From JBFFSQ01 sp041572275 (GTDB lineage Bacteria; Pseudomonadota; Gammaproteobacteria; SZUA-229), in the NCBI GenBank assembly GCA_041572275.1, contig JBFFSQ010000042.1, positions 1 through 17,796 of the forward strand: DNA of 17,796 nucleotides. The letters are read 5' to 3'. The position numbers were made by a program, and so were the translations under genes. Below are positions 1 through 7,325 of this stretch, in pieces (the first letter of the stretch is position 1; each line of letters starts with the position of its first letter). The notes below the pieces were generated by a model. It was not told the origin of the DNA and searched no databases. It was given only the letters and a program-made list of their open reading frames with translations.

Positions 1-1175
1 TATAAGCGTTGTCGCACATCTTTCCAGTCCGAGCCCACCAACTGAGCAGCCGGTAACAGCTGTCCCTCTACATCCAACAACTGAGCAACCTGACCTAATC
101 GGTGCCATTGTGCAGATGATAGCACCTGGCTAATCTCGTCCCGTTGCCATAAATAACTGCCACCTTCGACACCCTTACTATCATGCGCACTGAGCGCACT
201 GGCAAAACCACCATTTGGAAGACGCATTTCACGCAGCATAAAATCGACGGTTTCTTCCGCAACCAGCAGGTACTGTACTCGCCCAAACACTTCATATGCC
301 CGGGAATAAACTCTTGCCAGGCCGGCGTTGGTGTACAGCATTTTTTCAAAGTGCGGAGTATTCCAGTCAGGATCGATGGTATATCGAAAAAAACCACCGC
401 CAATTGCATCATGTAAACCCCTGGTAGCCATCTGGTCCAACGTCAGCAGTAAAAACTCTTTCAACCACTCCGGTTTTTGCTGCTGATAGAGCTCCAGTAG
501 CGCCAGCAACAATGCCGGCCGTGGGAACTTGGTCTGTGACTGATTTCCTATTCCGCCCTGCAACTCATCTGCAAATTGCTGTACAACATCTAAAAGATAT
601 TGCTGCAGATCATCAACGGACGGCATCTCCATACGCTGCCCGTTCTGTTTTTTACTGAACTCAAAGGCCTTTAAAGCCATAAGAAACAACTCATCACGAT
701 CCTCAAGCCAGCCCTGCTGCAGCTTTTTCAATAAACTCAACAGTTCTTTTTTAGGCAGGTACACCAGTCCCAGCAGTGGGTAGCCATCAGGCGTCACAAA
801 CACATTCAATGGCCAACCACCATAGCCCCGCGTTTTCTGGGTAAAATCCATCAAATAATGATCCAGGGCCGGATTTAATTCCCGGTCCACTTTCACCGAT
901 ATAAAATCCCGATTCAGATACTCAGCAACCTCAGCATCGGTAAAACTCTCATCACGCATCACATGACACCAGTGACATGAGAAATAACCTATCGAGATAA
1001 ATATTAATTTATTCTGCTGACGCGCCTGCTCCAGCACAGTCTGGTCCCAGACTCGCCAGTGAACGGCATCATTGGCATGTAAACGAAGATAAGGTGAAGG
1101 ATGCTGCTGCAGAGATTCTGCAGCTAGACAGGTGCAACTGTAGAGGGACAAAATCGTTAACAGGAACTTGATCAT
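1..1175 (-). CDS. Exported DUF255 / thioredoxin-fold protein (SSP411/YyaL-like), 3' end outside window
   Basis: About 391 codons are visible before the gene leaves the left edge, so it is partial at its C-terminus. The ATG at 1175 is preceded by GAGGG at good spacing. Residues 1-19 look like a signal peptide (charged start, hydrophobic core, then CLA-AE), suggesting periplasmic location. A thioredoxin-like domain follows, with the CHWCH redox motif at residues 67-71, a VKVDRE stretch near 95-99 and GGWPLNVF after it. Further on, the family signature GGGFFRY and HFEKMLY marks the start of the six-hairpin glycosidase-like region. These are diagnostic of the DUF255 (spermatogenesis-associated protein 20 / YyaL) family, whose biochemical role is unsettled. 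Most members known to me are cytoplasmic, so the signal peptide is notable. It lies 52 bp downstream of tatC and may be its last operon partner. Confidence 0.9.
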   Translation of the reverse strand, partial: MIKFLLTILSLYSCTCLAAESLQQHPSPYLRLHANDAVHWRVWDQTVLEQARQQNKLIFISIGYFSCHWCHVMRDESFTDAEVAEYLNRDFISVKVDRELNPALDHYLMDFTQKTRGYGGWPLNVFVTPDGYPLLGLVYLPKKELLSLLKKLQQGWLEDRDELFLMALKAFEFSKKQNGQRMEMPSVDDLQQYLLDVVQQFADELQGGIGNQSQTKFPRPALLLALLELYQQQKPEWLKEFLLLTLDQMATRGLHDAIGGGFFRYTIDPDWNTPHFEKMLYTNAGLARVYSRAYEVFGRVQYLLVAEETVDFMLREMRLPNGGFASALSAHDSKGVEGGSYLWQRDEISQVLSSAQWHRLGQVAQLLDVEGQLLPAAQLVGSDWKDVRQRL

Positions 1176-1227
1176 GCTTGCCCTCAATAAGTTGATGAGA
1201 CAACAGGAATTTAAGTCATTAGACGGT

Positions 1228-2052
1228 TCAATCTTTAGTTTGTTCTTCTTCCTCGATACGGTCCAGTTCGGCGTCCATTTCATCATCAGACAGCGGCTCA
1301 AACTCTTCCTCTGCATCATCCTTCCTGTTCCGTACGATCCTGGAAGCCAATAGGCCTATTTCAAACAATATCCACATCGGCACAGCCAGCAGTGACTGCG
1401 AGATAATATCCGGCGGTGTTAACAGCATGCCGAGAACAAATACGCCAACGATCACATAGGGTCGTTTTTCTGCCAGACTTTCCGGTGTGGTTGCACCTGC
1501 CTGCACCAGCAGGAAAGTAGCCACCGGCATTTCGAACGCAATACCAAAGGCAAAAAAGATAGCCAGAATAAAATCCAGATACTGACCGATATCAGTCATC
1601 ACCGACACACCCTCAGGTGCAATGGCAATAAAGAAACCAAACAACAGAGGGAACACCGCGAAATAAGCAAACGCAATACCACAATAAAACAGCAGGACAC
1701 TGGAAAAGACCAGCGGTGCTACCAGGCTTTTTTCATGTTTGTATAAACCCGGCGCAACGAAAGCCCACAACTGGTAAAGGGTAAATGGCAACGACAGTAA
1801 CACCGACAGCATCAGCACCAGCTTAAAGGGCACCAGAAACGGTGATGTCACACCGGTTGCTATCATCGACGTGCCTTCCGGCATCAGTGCCAATAAAGGC
1901 TGTGCGACATAGGAAAATATACTTTCAGAAAATGGAAACAATGCCAGAAACACGAGCAGGATAGCAATAACCATGCGCAATAAACGATCACGCAGTTCCA
2001 GCAAATGACTAACAAAGCCCTGCTCTTCATTCACACCTAAGGGCTCACTCAT
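1228..2052 (-). CDS. tatC: Twin-arginine translocase subunit TatC
   Basis: This is a 274-residue polytopic inner-membrane protein that, with TatB, forms the receptor for folded proteins bearing twin-arginine signal peptides. The N-terminal stretch SHLLELRDRLLR is the conserved cytoplasmic TatC motif. Hydrophobic segments are consistent with six transmembrane helices, and the loop around FRAPLLxS-like positions is replaced by a normal family variant (KSLVAPLVFSS). The C-terminal tail of roughly 30 residues is strikingly acidic (runs of D and E) and probably cytoplasmic. The start codon overlaps the tatB stop in an ATGA junction (2049-2052), so the two are translationally coupled. Length and motif content are normal. 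Confidence 0.97.
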   Translation of the reverse strand: MSEPLGVNEEQGFVSHLLELRDRLLRMVIAILLVFLALFPFSESIFSYVAQPLLALMPEGTSMIATGVTSPFLVPFKLVLMLSVLLSLPFTLYQLWAFVAPGLYKHEKSLVAPLVFSSVLLFYCGIAFAYFAVFPLLFGFFIAIAPEGVSVMTDIGQYLDFILAIFFAFGIAFEMPVATFLLVQAGATTPESLAEKRPYVIVGVFVLGMLLTPPDIISQSLLAVPMWILFEIGLLASRIVRNRKDDAEEEFEPLSDDEMDAELDRIEEEEQTKD

Positions 2053-2489
2053 TTAGGTGTATCCGCCGTGGCAGACGACGCTGACTGGCTCTCACCATCG
2101 CCCTGCTCAGCCCTGGTCTTTGTCGATGTTACCGGTTCCGGCTCATCATCCTCTTCGAGGATTTCATAACGAGGTTCAGGTTTGGACTCAGACTCAGTCT
2201 CAGAACCACTATCAACCATACCCTGGAATTCACGATTAATCTCGCCTTCGGAATCGGTCAGCTTGCCCTGCAATTCCTTGATCTGTATTTCCTGGTTGTG
2301 AAGCATGCGTTTAAGCTCACCACTGTCGAATTCTTTTTCGACTTCGCTTTTAACACCTTCTACATAGCGCCGCGCTTTTCCAATCCAGTAACCAACCGTG
2401 CGCGCTGCCTGTGGCAGGCGCTCGGGTCCCAGCACAATAAGCGCCAGAACAAGAATCAGCAGGATTTCCCAAAAGCCAACGTCAAACAT
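2049..2489 (-). CDS. tatB: Twin-arginine translocase subunit TatB
   Basis: This is a 146-residue single-span protein that pairs with TatC in the Tat substrate receptor. The N-terminus (MFDVGFWEILLILVLALIV) is the membrane helix and is followed by the TatB hinge GPERLP, which separates it from TatA (FGTKKL). An amphipathic, charged helix then runs to about residue 90. The remainder is a low-complexity tail rich in S, E, P and T, which is expected to be disordered. It sits 33 bp downstream of tatA and overlaps tatC by four bases. Confidence 0.96.
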   Translation of the reverse strand: MFDVGFWEILLILVLALIVLGPERLPQAARTVGYWIGKARRYVEGVKSEVEKEFDSGELKRMLHNQEIQIKELQGKLTDSEGEINREFQGMVDSGSETESESKPEPRYEILEEDDEPEPVTSTKTRAEQGDGESQSASSATADTPK

Positions 2490-2522
2490 AAATCAAACTC
2501 AAGTGCAGGCTTAAACCTAAAC

Positions 2523-2747
2523 CTAAACCTTATCCTTATCTTTTGACGTCACTTCGGCATCGATCACCTTGCCTTCATCTTTGTTTTCCAGGCTTTTATC
2601 CGCATCTTTTTCGCCATCTTTTACAGCTTTCTTGAAACTGTTGATGGCTGAACCCAGATCACCGCCCAGATTGCGCAGTTTTTTTGTTCCAAACAACAAA
2701 ATAATAATGCCAAGAACAATTAACAACTGCCAAATACTGATACCCAT
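2523..2747 (-). CDS. tatA: Twin-arginine translocase subunit TatA
   Basis: This is a 74-residue protein that oligomerises to form the Tat conduit. MGISIWQLLIVLGIIILL is the membrane span, followed by the hinge FGTKKLRNLGGDLGSAI typical of TatA/E and then a lysine- and aspartate-rich tail. The ATG at 2747 has GAGGA eight bases upstream. A 93-bp gap separates it from hisE; I see no convincing promoter there, so transcription may come through from the his genes. The last codons and the stop fall in a short TAAACC triplicate on the plus strand. Confidence 0.95.
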   Translation of the reverse strand: MGISIWQLLIVLGIIILLFGTKKLRNLGGDLGSAINSFKKAVKDGEKDADKSLENKDEGKVIDAEVTSKDKDKV

Positions 2748-2840
2748 ACAATTTTCCTCGAGTTCATATCAGGCTAACAATTACCTGACGCTATTCAATT
2801 CGCGTGTCCTTAGACACAATATTCACACCGATTGTTACGA

Positions 2841-3158
2841 CTAGTCTTTTCTCGCTGCTTTTTCATCCAGACCAGACAGGCCAAACCGTCGATCCAGCTC
2901 CTGCAGCACATCATCCGGTGACAAGCCCTGCTGGGCCAGCAATACCATACTATGAAACCAGAGATCTGCCGTTTCATAGATGATTTTTTCTTTAACACCA
3001 TCTTTTGCGGCCATCACCGTCTCAGTGGCTTCCTCTCCAATCTTCTTCAGGATGGCATCCAGACCTTTATCATAAAGCTTGGCTACATAGGAAGAATCAG
3101 GCTCTGCCTGTTTGCGTTCTTCGAGCACCTCTGCCAGGCGGGCGAGTATATCACTCAT
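2841..3158 (-). CDS. hisE: Phosphoribosyl-ATP pyrophosphatase HisE
   Basis: This 105-residue enzyme is predicted to hydrolyse phosphoribosyl-ATP to phosphoribosyl-AMP and pyrophosphate, the second step of histidine synthesis. It is an all-alpha MazG-like protein; the metal-binding acidic signatures GEEATE (about residues 37-42) and YETADLWFH (about 60-68) are present. hisE is separate from hisI here rather than fused as in enteric bacteria. The start overlaps the hisI stop by four bases (ATGA at 3155-3158), so the consecutive enzymes are translationally coupled. Confidence 0.96.
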   Translation of the reverse strand: MSDILARLAEVLEERKQAEPDSSYVAKLYDKGLDAILKKIGEEATETVMAAKDGVKEKIIYETADLWFHSMVLLAQQGLSPDDVLQELDRRFGLSGLDEKAARKD

Positions 3159-3577
3159 GTCGACTTCCTCTCATCATCTGTCGATATATCCTGACCGGCA
3201 TAAATTTCAGCAGGATCTTTAATCACTGCATCGACGCTTTGCCAATGCCCATCCTGGTACTCTTTGTAAAAACAGCTCTGACGTCCAGTATGACAGGCAA
3301 TACCACCGATCTGTTCAATTTCCAGTAAAATCACATCAGCATCGCAATCCACCCGAATCGATCGCACCTTCTGCGTATGGCCAGACTCTTCACCCTTGTG
3401 CCAGAGCTTTTGACGCGAACGGGAATAATAAACAGCTTCCATTTTATCTGCTGTCATCGCCAGTGATTCACGATTCATCCAGGCAAACATCAGTACCCGT
3501 CCATTTTCTGCATCCTGTGCAATAGCGGGCACCAGACCGTCATCGGTCCACTTGATTTCATCTAACCAGTTACTCAT
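3155..3577 (-). CDS. hisI: Phosphoribosyl-AMP cyclohydrolase HisI
   Basis: This 140-residue enzyme opens the adenine ring of phosphoribosyl-AMP, the third step of histidine synthesis. The family segments are all present: LMFAWMNRESL, YYSRSRQKLWHKGEESGH, the metal-binding VDCDAD, and ACHTGRQSCFY with the zinc cysteines. It is a monofunctional HisI with a short C-terminal extension and no HisE domain. It lies 23 bp downstream of hisF and overlaps hisE. Confidence 0.97.
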   Translation of the reverse strand: MSNWLDEIKWTDDGLVPAIAQDAENGRVLMFAWMNRESLAMTADKMEAVYYSRSRQKLWHKGEESGHTQKVRSIRVDCDADVILLEIEQIGGIACHTGRQSCFYKEYQDGHWQSVDAVIKDPAEIYAGQDISTDDERKST

Positions 3578-3600
3578 GGGGATAGTTTATCACTCTATGA

Positions 3601-4374
3601 CTAGAGACGGACCTCGATACCACGAGCCGCCATATATTCTTTTGCTTCGTGCACCGTGTATTCGGCGAAATGAAAAATACTGGCGGCCAGAACCGCATCA
3701 GCTTTGCCCTCTGTTACTCCCTCAGCTAGATGATCAAGGTTACCGACACCACCGGAGGCAATTACCGGGATTGAAACGGCTTCACAAATCGCACGGGTCA
3801 GCTCAAGATCAAATCCGATTTTGGTGCCATCTCGGTCCATACTGGTCAGCAGAATCTCACCGGCACCATAATCGGCCATTTTGCGGGCCCATTCGATCGC
3901 ATCCAGGCCGGTCGGTTTCCGGCCGCCATGGGTGAAGATTTCCCATCGATCAGGTTCACCCTCGGCACTAACCTTTTTGGCATCGATAGCCACTACGATA
4001 CACTGGGAACCCACACGCTCGCTGGCCTCCCTGACAAACTCGGGATTAAACACCGCTGCCGTATTTATCGCCACCTTGTCAGCACCAGCATTCAGCATAC
4101 GGCGCACATCATCGACACTACGTATGCCACCACCCACCGTGAGTGGGATAAAGACTTCTTCCGCTACCTTTTCAACCACATGAACGATAGTTTCACGGTC
4201 ATCAGAACTGGCGGTGATGTCCAGGAAGGTGATTTCATCAGCGCCTTCCTCATCATAACGCCGGGCAACTTCCACCGGGTCACCGGCATCACGGATATCG
4301 ACAAACTGAACACCTTTGACGACGCGACCATTATCGACGTCGAGACAGGGAATAATACGTTTGGCTAATGACAC
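3601..4374 (-). CDS. hisF: Imidazole glycerol phosphate synthase cyclase subunit HisF
   Basis: This 257-residue (beta-alpha)8 barrel uses ammonia from HisH to convert PRFAR into imidazole glycerol phosphate and AICAR. It begins with the family signature KRIIPCLDVDNGRVVKG. The two catalytic aspartates are visible as D12 (CLD) and D131 (VAIDAKK). The phosphate-binding elements GGGIRS (81-86) and ASGGVG near the C-terminal third are intact. It sits 12 bp downstream of hisA, the sister half-barrel-derived enzyme. Confidence 0.98.
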   Translation of the reverse strand: MSLAKRIIPCLDVDNGRVVKGVQFVDIRDAGDPVEVARRYDEEGADEITFLDITASSDDRETIVHVVEKVAEEVFIPLTVGGGIRSVDDVRRMLNAGADKVAINTAAVFNPEFVREASERVGSQCIVVAIDAKKVSAEGEPDRWEIFTHGGRKPTGLDAIEWARKMADYGAGEILLTSMDRDGTKIGFDLELTRAICEAVSIPVIASGGVGNLDHLAEGVTEGKADAVLAASIFHFAEYTVHEAKEYMAARGIEVRL

Positions 4375-4386
4375 TCAATTCACTCT

Positions 4387-5124
4387 CTATTTAGACTGGC
4401 TATCAACCCATGCCTGGGCTTCTTTCAGGTCCAGCGTACCTTCATAAATAGCCCGTCCGGTGATGGCGCCCATAATACCTTCGTCTTCCACAGCCGTCAG
4501 TGCCTTGATGTCGTCCATATTAGTGATACCACCCGAGGCAATCACCGGAATATGAATGGCCTGGGCCAAGCGTACGGTAGCCTCTACATTGACTCCCTGC
4601 ATCATGCCATCACGACTGATGTCGGTATAAACAATCGCCTCCACTCCATCTTCTTCAAAGCGCTGAGCCATATCAATTACATCGTGCCTAGACACTTTCG
4701 ACCAGCCATCCACAGCCACTTTGCCATCTTTGGCGTCCAGACCGACAATTATATGACCCGGAAAACCAGCACAAATTTCACTAATAAAATGCGGATCGGT
4801 CACGGCCTTGGTACCTATAATCACATAGCGAACACCCGCATCAAGATAGGCCTCAATAGTTTCCTCATCGCGAATACCGCCACCAACCTGTATCGGCACA
4901 TCCGGGTAAGCTTCCGCAATTTCATGTATTACCCCTGCATTTACCGGCTTGCCCGCAAAGGCTCCATTCAAGTCAACCAGATGCAAGCGACGGCAGCCGG
5001 CTTCAACCCAACGTCCGGCTACAGCAACCGGATCATCGGAAAACACCGTATCGTCTTCCATTATGCCCTGGCGTAAGCGCACACACTTTCCGTCTTTTAA
5101 ATCAATGGCGGGTATTAATAACAT
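4387..5124 (-). CDS. hisA: ProFAR isomerase HisA
   Basis: This 245-residue (beta-alpha)8 barrel catalyses the Amadori rearrangement of ProFAR to PRFAR. I chose the ATG at 5124, giving MLLIPAIDLKDGKCVRLRQG, which is the canonical HisA N-terminus. A longer open frame reaching 5265 only runs back into hisH and has no family character. Catalytic aspartates are D8 and D130 (VGLDAKDG). Phosphate-binding GGGIRDE (81-87) and ASGGI are present. AGG about nine bases before the ATG can serve as ribosome binding site. The gap to hisH is 13 bp. Confidence 0.97.
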   Translation of the reverse strand: MLLIPAIDLKDGKCVRLRQGIMEDDTVFSDDPVAVAGRWVEAGCRRLHLVDLNGAFAGKPVNAGVIHEIAEAYPDVPIQVGGGIRDEETIEAYLDAGVRYVIIGTKAVTDPHFISEICAGFPGHIIVGLDAKDGKVAVDGWSKVSRHDVIDMAQRFEEDGVEAIVYTDISRDGMMQGVNVEATVRLAQAIHIPVIASGGITNMDDIKALTAVEDEGIMGAITGRAIYEGTLDLKEAQAWVDSQSK

Positions 5125-5137
5125 TGTCTTTACCTGA

Positions 5138-5782
5138 TTATTGTCGGCCGTCCCATTCGGCGAAGTTTTGTAATAGCTGCAAGCCATCAGCAGCACTTTT
5201 TTCTGGGTGACACTGAATAGCAAATACGTTATCACGGGCAATGGCCGAGACAAACTCAATACCATAATCCGTCGTCGCGGCTACTAGTCCTCGGTCTACC
5301 GGATCCACATAATAGCTATGAACAAAATAGAATCGACTATTTTCAGCGATATTGTGCCACAAAGGATGATCACTCTGATGATGCACACGATTCCAGCCCA
5401 TGTGAGGAATTTTCAGTCGTTCGCCAACGGCATCATGAAGGTTATCACCAAAAAAGTGCACATTACCTTCATACAATCCCATACAGTCAATACCATTATT
5501 TTCTTCACTGTGTGTCATCAACACCTGCATTCCCATACAGATTCCCAGAAAAGGCTTTTCATGAGCTGCTCGCAATACAACATCGATCAAATTACGATCT
5601 GACAGTTCCCTCATGCAGTCGCGGGCAGCACCCTGGCCGGGGAAAACAACACGCTCAGCATCATGGATCGCTGCCGGGTCAGCGGTCACGATTACCCGCT
5701 GATCGCCGGCGACATGCTCCAGCGCCTTGGCCACGGAACGCAAGTTTCCCATACCATAGTCCACTACCGCAATTGTCGACAT
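5138..5782 (-). CDS. hisH: Imidazole glycerol phosphate synthase glutaminase subunit HisH
   Basis: This 214-residue class-I glutamine amidotransferase supplies ammonia to HisF. The nucleophile elbow is FLGICMGMQVL with C82; the remaining triad is H192 and E194 in IQCHPEKS. The oxyanion strand motif PGQGA (48-52) and the YFVHSYY segment are typical. Its ATG overlaps the hisB stop by one base (TAATG at 5780-5784), so the two are coupled. Confidence 0.98.
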   Translation of the reverse strand: MSTIAVVDYGMGNLRSVAKALEHVAGDQRVIVTADPAAIHDAERVVFPGQGAARDCMRELSDRNLIDVVLRAAHEKPFLGICMGMQVLMTHSEENNGIDCMGLYEGNVHFFGDNLHDAVGERLKIPHMGWNRVHHQSDHPLWHNIAENSRFYFVHSYYVDPVDRGLVAATTDYGIEFVSAIARDNVFAIQCHPEKSAADGLQLLQNFAEWDGRQ

Positions 5783-6375
5783 TACAAACTACCCTTGGTC
5801 GAGGGCATGACCCCTTGCATGCGAGGGTCTGCTGTCAGCGCCATACGTAAAGCACGACCAAAGGCCTTAAATATGGTTTCTGCTATATGATGTGAATTTC
5901 GACCACGAATACAGTCGATGTGCAAACTAACCTGGGCATGATTGATAAAACCCTGGAAAAACTCATAAAACAGGTCCACTTCAAAACCACCAATGGCGGC
6001 GCGAGGAAAGTCAGCGTGAAACTCCAGCCCAGGTCGACCTGAAAAATCAATGACTACCCGTGATAGCGCCTCATCGAGCGGTACATAGCTGTGGCCATAA
6101 CGGTTGATACCTTTTTTATCAGCAACTGCCTGTGCAAATGCCTGCCCCAGTGTAATACCGATATCTTCAACGGTATGGTGAGCATCAATGTGTAAATCCC
6201 CTTTTGCCTGAATATGCAGATCAATCAAGCCATGACGTGCAACCTGATCAAGCATATGCTCGAGGAAAGGCACACCAGTTTCAAATTTTGATTGGCCGGT
6301 ACCATCCAGATTCACACGCACTTGAATCTGTGTTTCCAGCGTATCTCGCTTGACCTCGGCTATACGTTCAGCCAT
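5782..6375 (-). CDS. hisB: Imidazoleglycerol-phosphate dehydratase HisB (monofunctional)
   Basis: This 197-residue enzyme dehydrates imidazole glycerol phosphate to imidazole acetol phosphate using manganese. I take the ATG at 6375 (MAERIAEVKRDT), which gives the family's usual monofunctional length. The frame extends upstream to 6411 without homologous character. GGAG lies about ten bases before this ATG. The two metal-binding repeats are visible: DAHHTVED (64-71) and SHHIAE near residue 170. It lacks the N-terminal phosphatase domain of enteric HisB. It is the first his gene in this run; hisG, hisD and hisC are not in the window. Confidence 0.97.
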   Translation of the reverse strand: MAERIAEVKRDTLETQIQVRVNLDGTGQSKFETGVPFLEHMLDQVARHGLIDLHIQAKGDLHIDAHHTVEDIGITLGQAFAQAVADKKGINRYGHSYVPLDEALSRVVIDFSGRPGLEFHADFPRAAIGGFEVDLFYEFFQGFINHAQVSLHIDCIRGRNSHHIAETIFKAFGRALRMALTADPRMQGVMPSTKGSL

Positions 6376-6506
6376 TACAGGGATTCTCCAGTTGAGTCTT
6401 TCGCAAAACACATAGGATACACTGGAACGCGGCGCGATTTAAGCTGTATTTCCCTTGAAACAGGAATAAAATCAATGAATTGTAGCCTGCTTACTTCGTG
6501 ACCCAG

Positions 6507-6776
6507 TTATTCATTCTGCAGGAACTTGTTATAACGTATCTTCGCATAATAACAATTGAGGAATGTTGAAGCATTGAACATCATCCATAAAAACAGATAG
6601 GTGAAAATATAGGCCTTAATTCTAAAGGTACTCGGATCCACATCCAGATTAAGAGCTATCGCCAGATCAGCAGGATCAATAAAGGAAAACAACAACAACT
6701 CCAGGACAGCAACGACCAGAGCATTGGTCCATAGGAAAGCCAGTAAACATTTACCACTTGGCACATTTTGACTCAT
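6507..6776 (-). CDS. Small two-helix membrane protein of unknown function
   Basis: This is an 89-residue protein starting at the ATG at 6776 (MSQNVPSGK); an in-frame ATG four codons upstream at 6788 is possible. I do not recognise the family. Two hydrophobic segments, roughly residues 10-33 and 55-75, predict a helical hairpin in the inner membrane, with an acidic loop (DPADLAIALNLDVDPS) between them and a basic, asparagine-rich C-terminus. It is led by a near-consensus sigma-70 promoter at 6833-6862 and followed by hisB after 131 bp. It may be the first cistron of the his-tat transcript or a short independent unit. Codon pattern and the conserved-looking helices argue that it is real. Confidence 0.75.
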   Translation of the reverse strand: MSQNVPSGKCLLAFLWTNALVVAVLELLLFSFIDPADLAIALNLDVDPSTFRIKAYIFTYLFLWMMFNASTFLNCYYAKIRYNKFLQNE

Positions 6777-6832
6777 ATAACACTCCATGGGGGCGGGTTA
6801 TTATCTATTGAATAAGCTTCAATCAGGCCTTC

Positions 6833-6862
6833 TTTATAATCGCCTAAGTTTACGGGTGTCAA
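6833..6862 (-). promoter_or_regulatory. Sigma-70 type promoter for the small membrane protein (and possibly the his-tat genes)
   Basis: On the minus strand, TTGACA (6862-6857, a perfect -35) is separated by 18 bp from TATAAA (6838-6833, five of six at -10). Transcription would begin near 6826, about 50 bp before the ATG at 6776. It is the best match to a housekeeping promoter that I found in the window. Confidence 0.7.
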
Positions 6863-6884
6863 GCGCTCTGTCGATTGCCCAGCT

Positions 6885-7325
6885 TTATTTTACCTGTAAC
6901 CAGAAAGTGACTGGGCCATCATTCACCAGACCAACCTGCATATCCGCCCCAAAGCGACCGATTTCAACCTGGCCCATATGCTGACGACTCAGCTCGACCA
7001 CGCGATTAAACCAGCGTTCACCATCCCCAGGCGCAGCGGCCGGGGTAAAGCTAGGACGCATACCTTTAGCCGTATCCGCTGCTAGTGTGAACTGTGGAAC
7101 CAATAACAGTTCACCGTGAATGTCACGCACACTAAGATTCATTTTTCCGGCCTCATCCTCAAACACCCGGTAACCCAGTATACGCTCCACTATCCGTTGA
7201 GCCTGTGCTTCGGCATCACCCTGCTCCACACCCAACAATACCAGCAACCCACGGCCAATCGCACCAATCTCCGTATCAGCAACCACGACATTGGCCTGAC
7301 TCACTCGCTGCAATAATGCAATCAT
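6885..7325 (-). CDS. dtd: D-aminoacyl-tRNA deacylase Dtd
   Basis: This 146-residue enzyme removes D-amino acids wrongly attached to tRNA (and glycine from tRNA-Ala). The whole chain resembles the E. coli protein: MIALLQRVSQANV start, KMNLSV, RPSF, and the C-terminal NDGPVTFWLQV with the cross-subunit Gly-Pro at 137-138. One oddity is that the active-site motif, usually SQFTL, reads PQFTL here (P77, codon CCA), so the normally conserved serine is absent while the glutamine Q78 is kept. The ATG overlaps the pip stop (7322-7325), so the two are co-translated. Confidence 0.95.
   Translation of the reverse strand: MIALLQRVSQANVVVADTEIGAIGRGLLVLLGVEQGDAEAQAQRIVERILGYRVFEDEAGKMNLSVRDIHGELLLVPQFTLAADTAKGMRPSFTPAAAPGDGERWFNRVVELSRQHMGQVEIGRFGADMQVGLVNDGPVTFWLQVK

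Noticed and set aside
95..412. 105-residue minus-strand frame near the left edge
   Set aside because: It is a shadow of the DUF255 gene, which is continuous in another minus-strand frame from 1175 through the left edge.
2513..2530. TAAACC triplicate as a CRISPR or telomere-type array
   Set aside because: Only three six-base units with no spacers, partly coding for TatA.
2810..2823. GTGTC/GACAC inverted repeat between hisE and tatA
   Set aside because: Only five paired bases and no T run, so I do not call it a terminator or operator.
5125..5265. Longer hisA start at 5265
   Set aside because: The extra 47 residues overlap hisH entirely and do not resemble HisA, whereas MLLIPAIDLKDG at 5124 is the family N-terminus.
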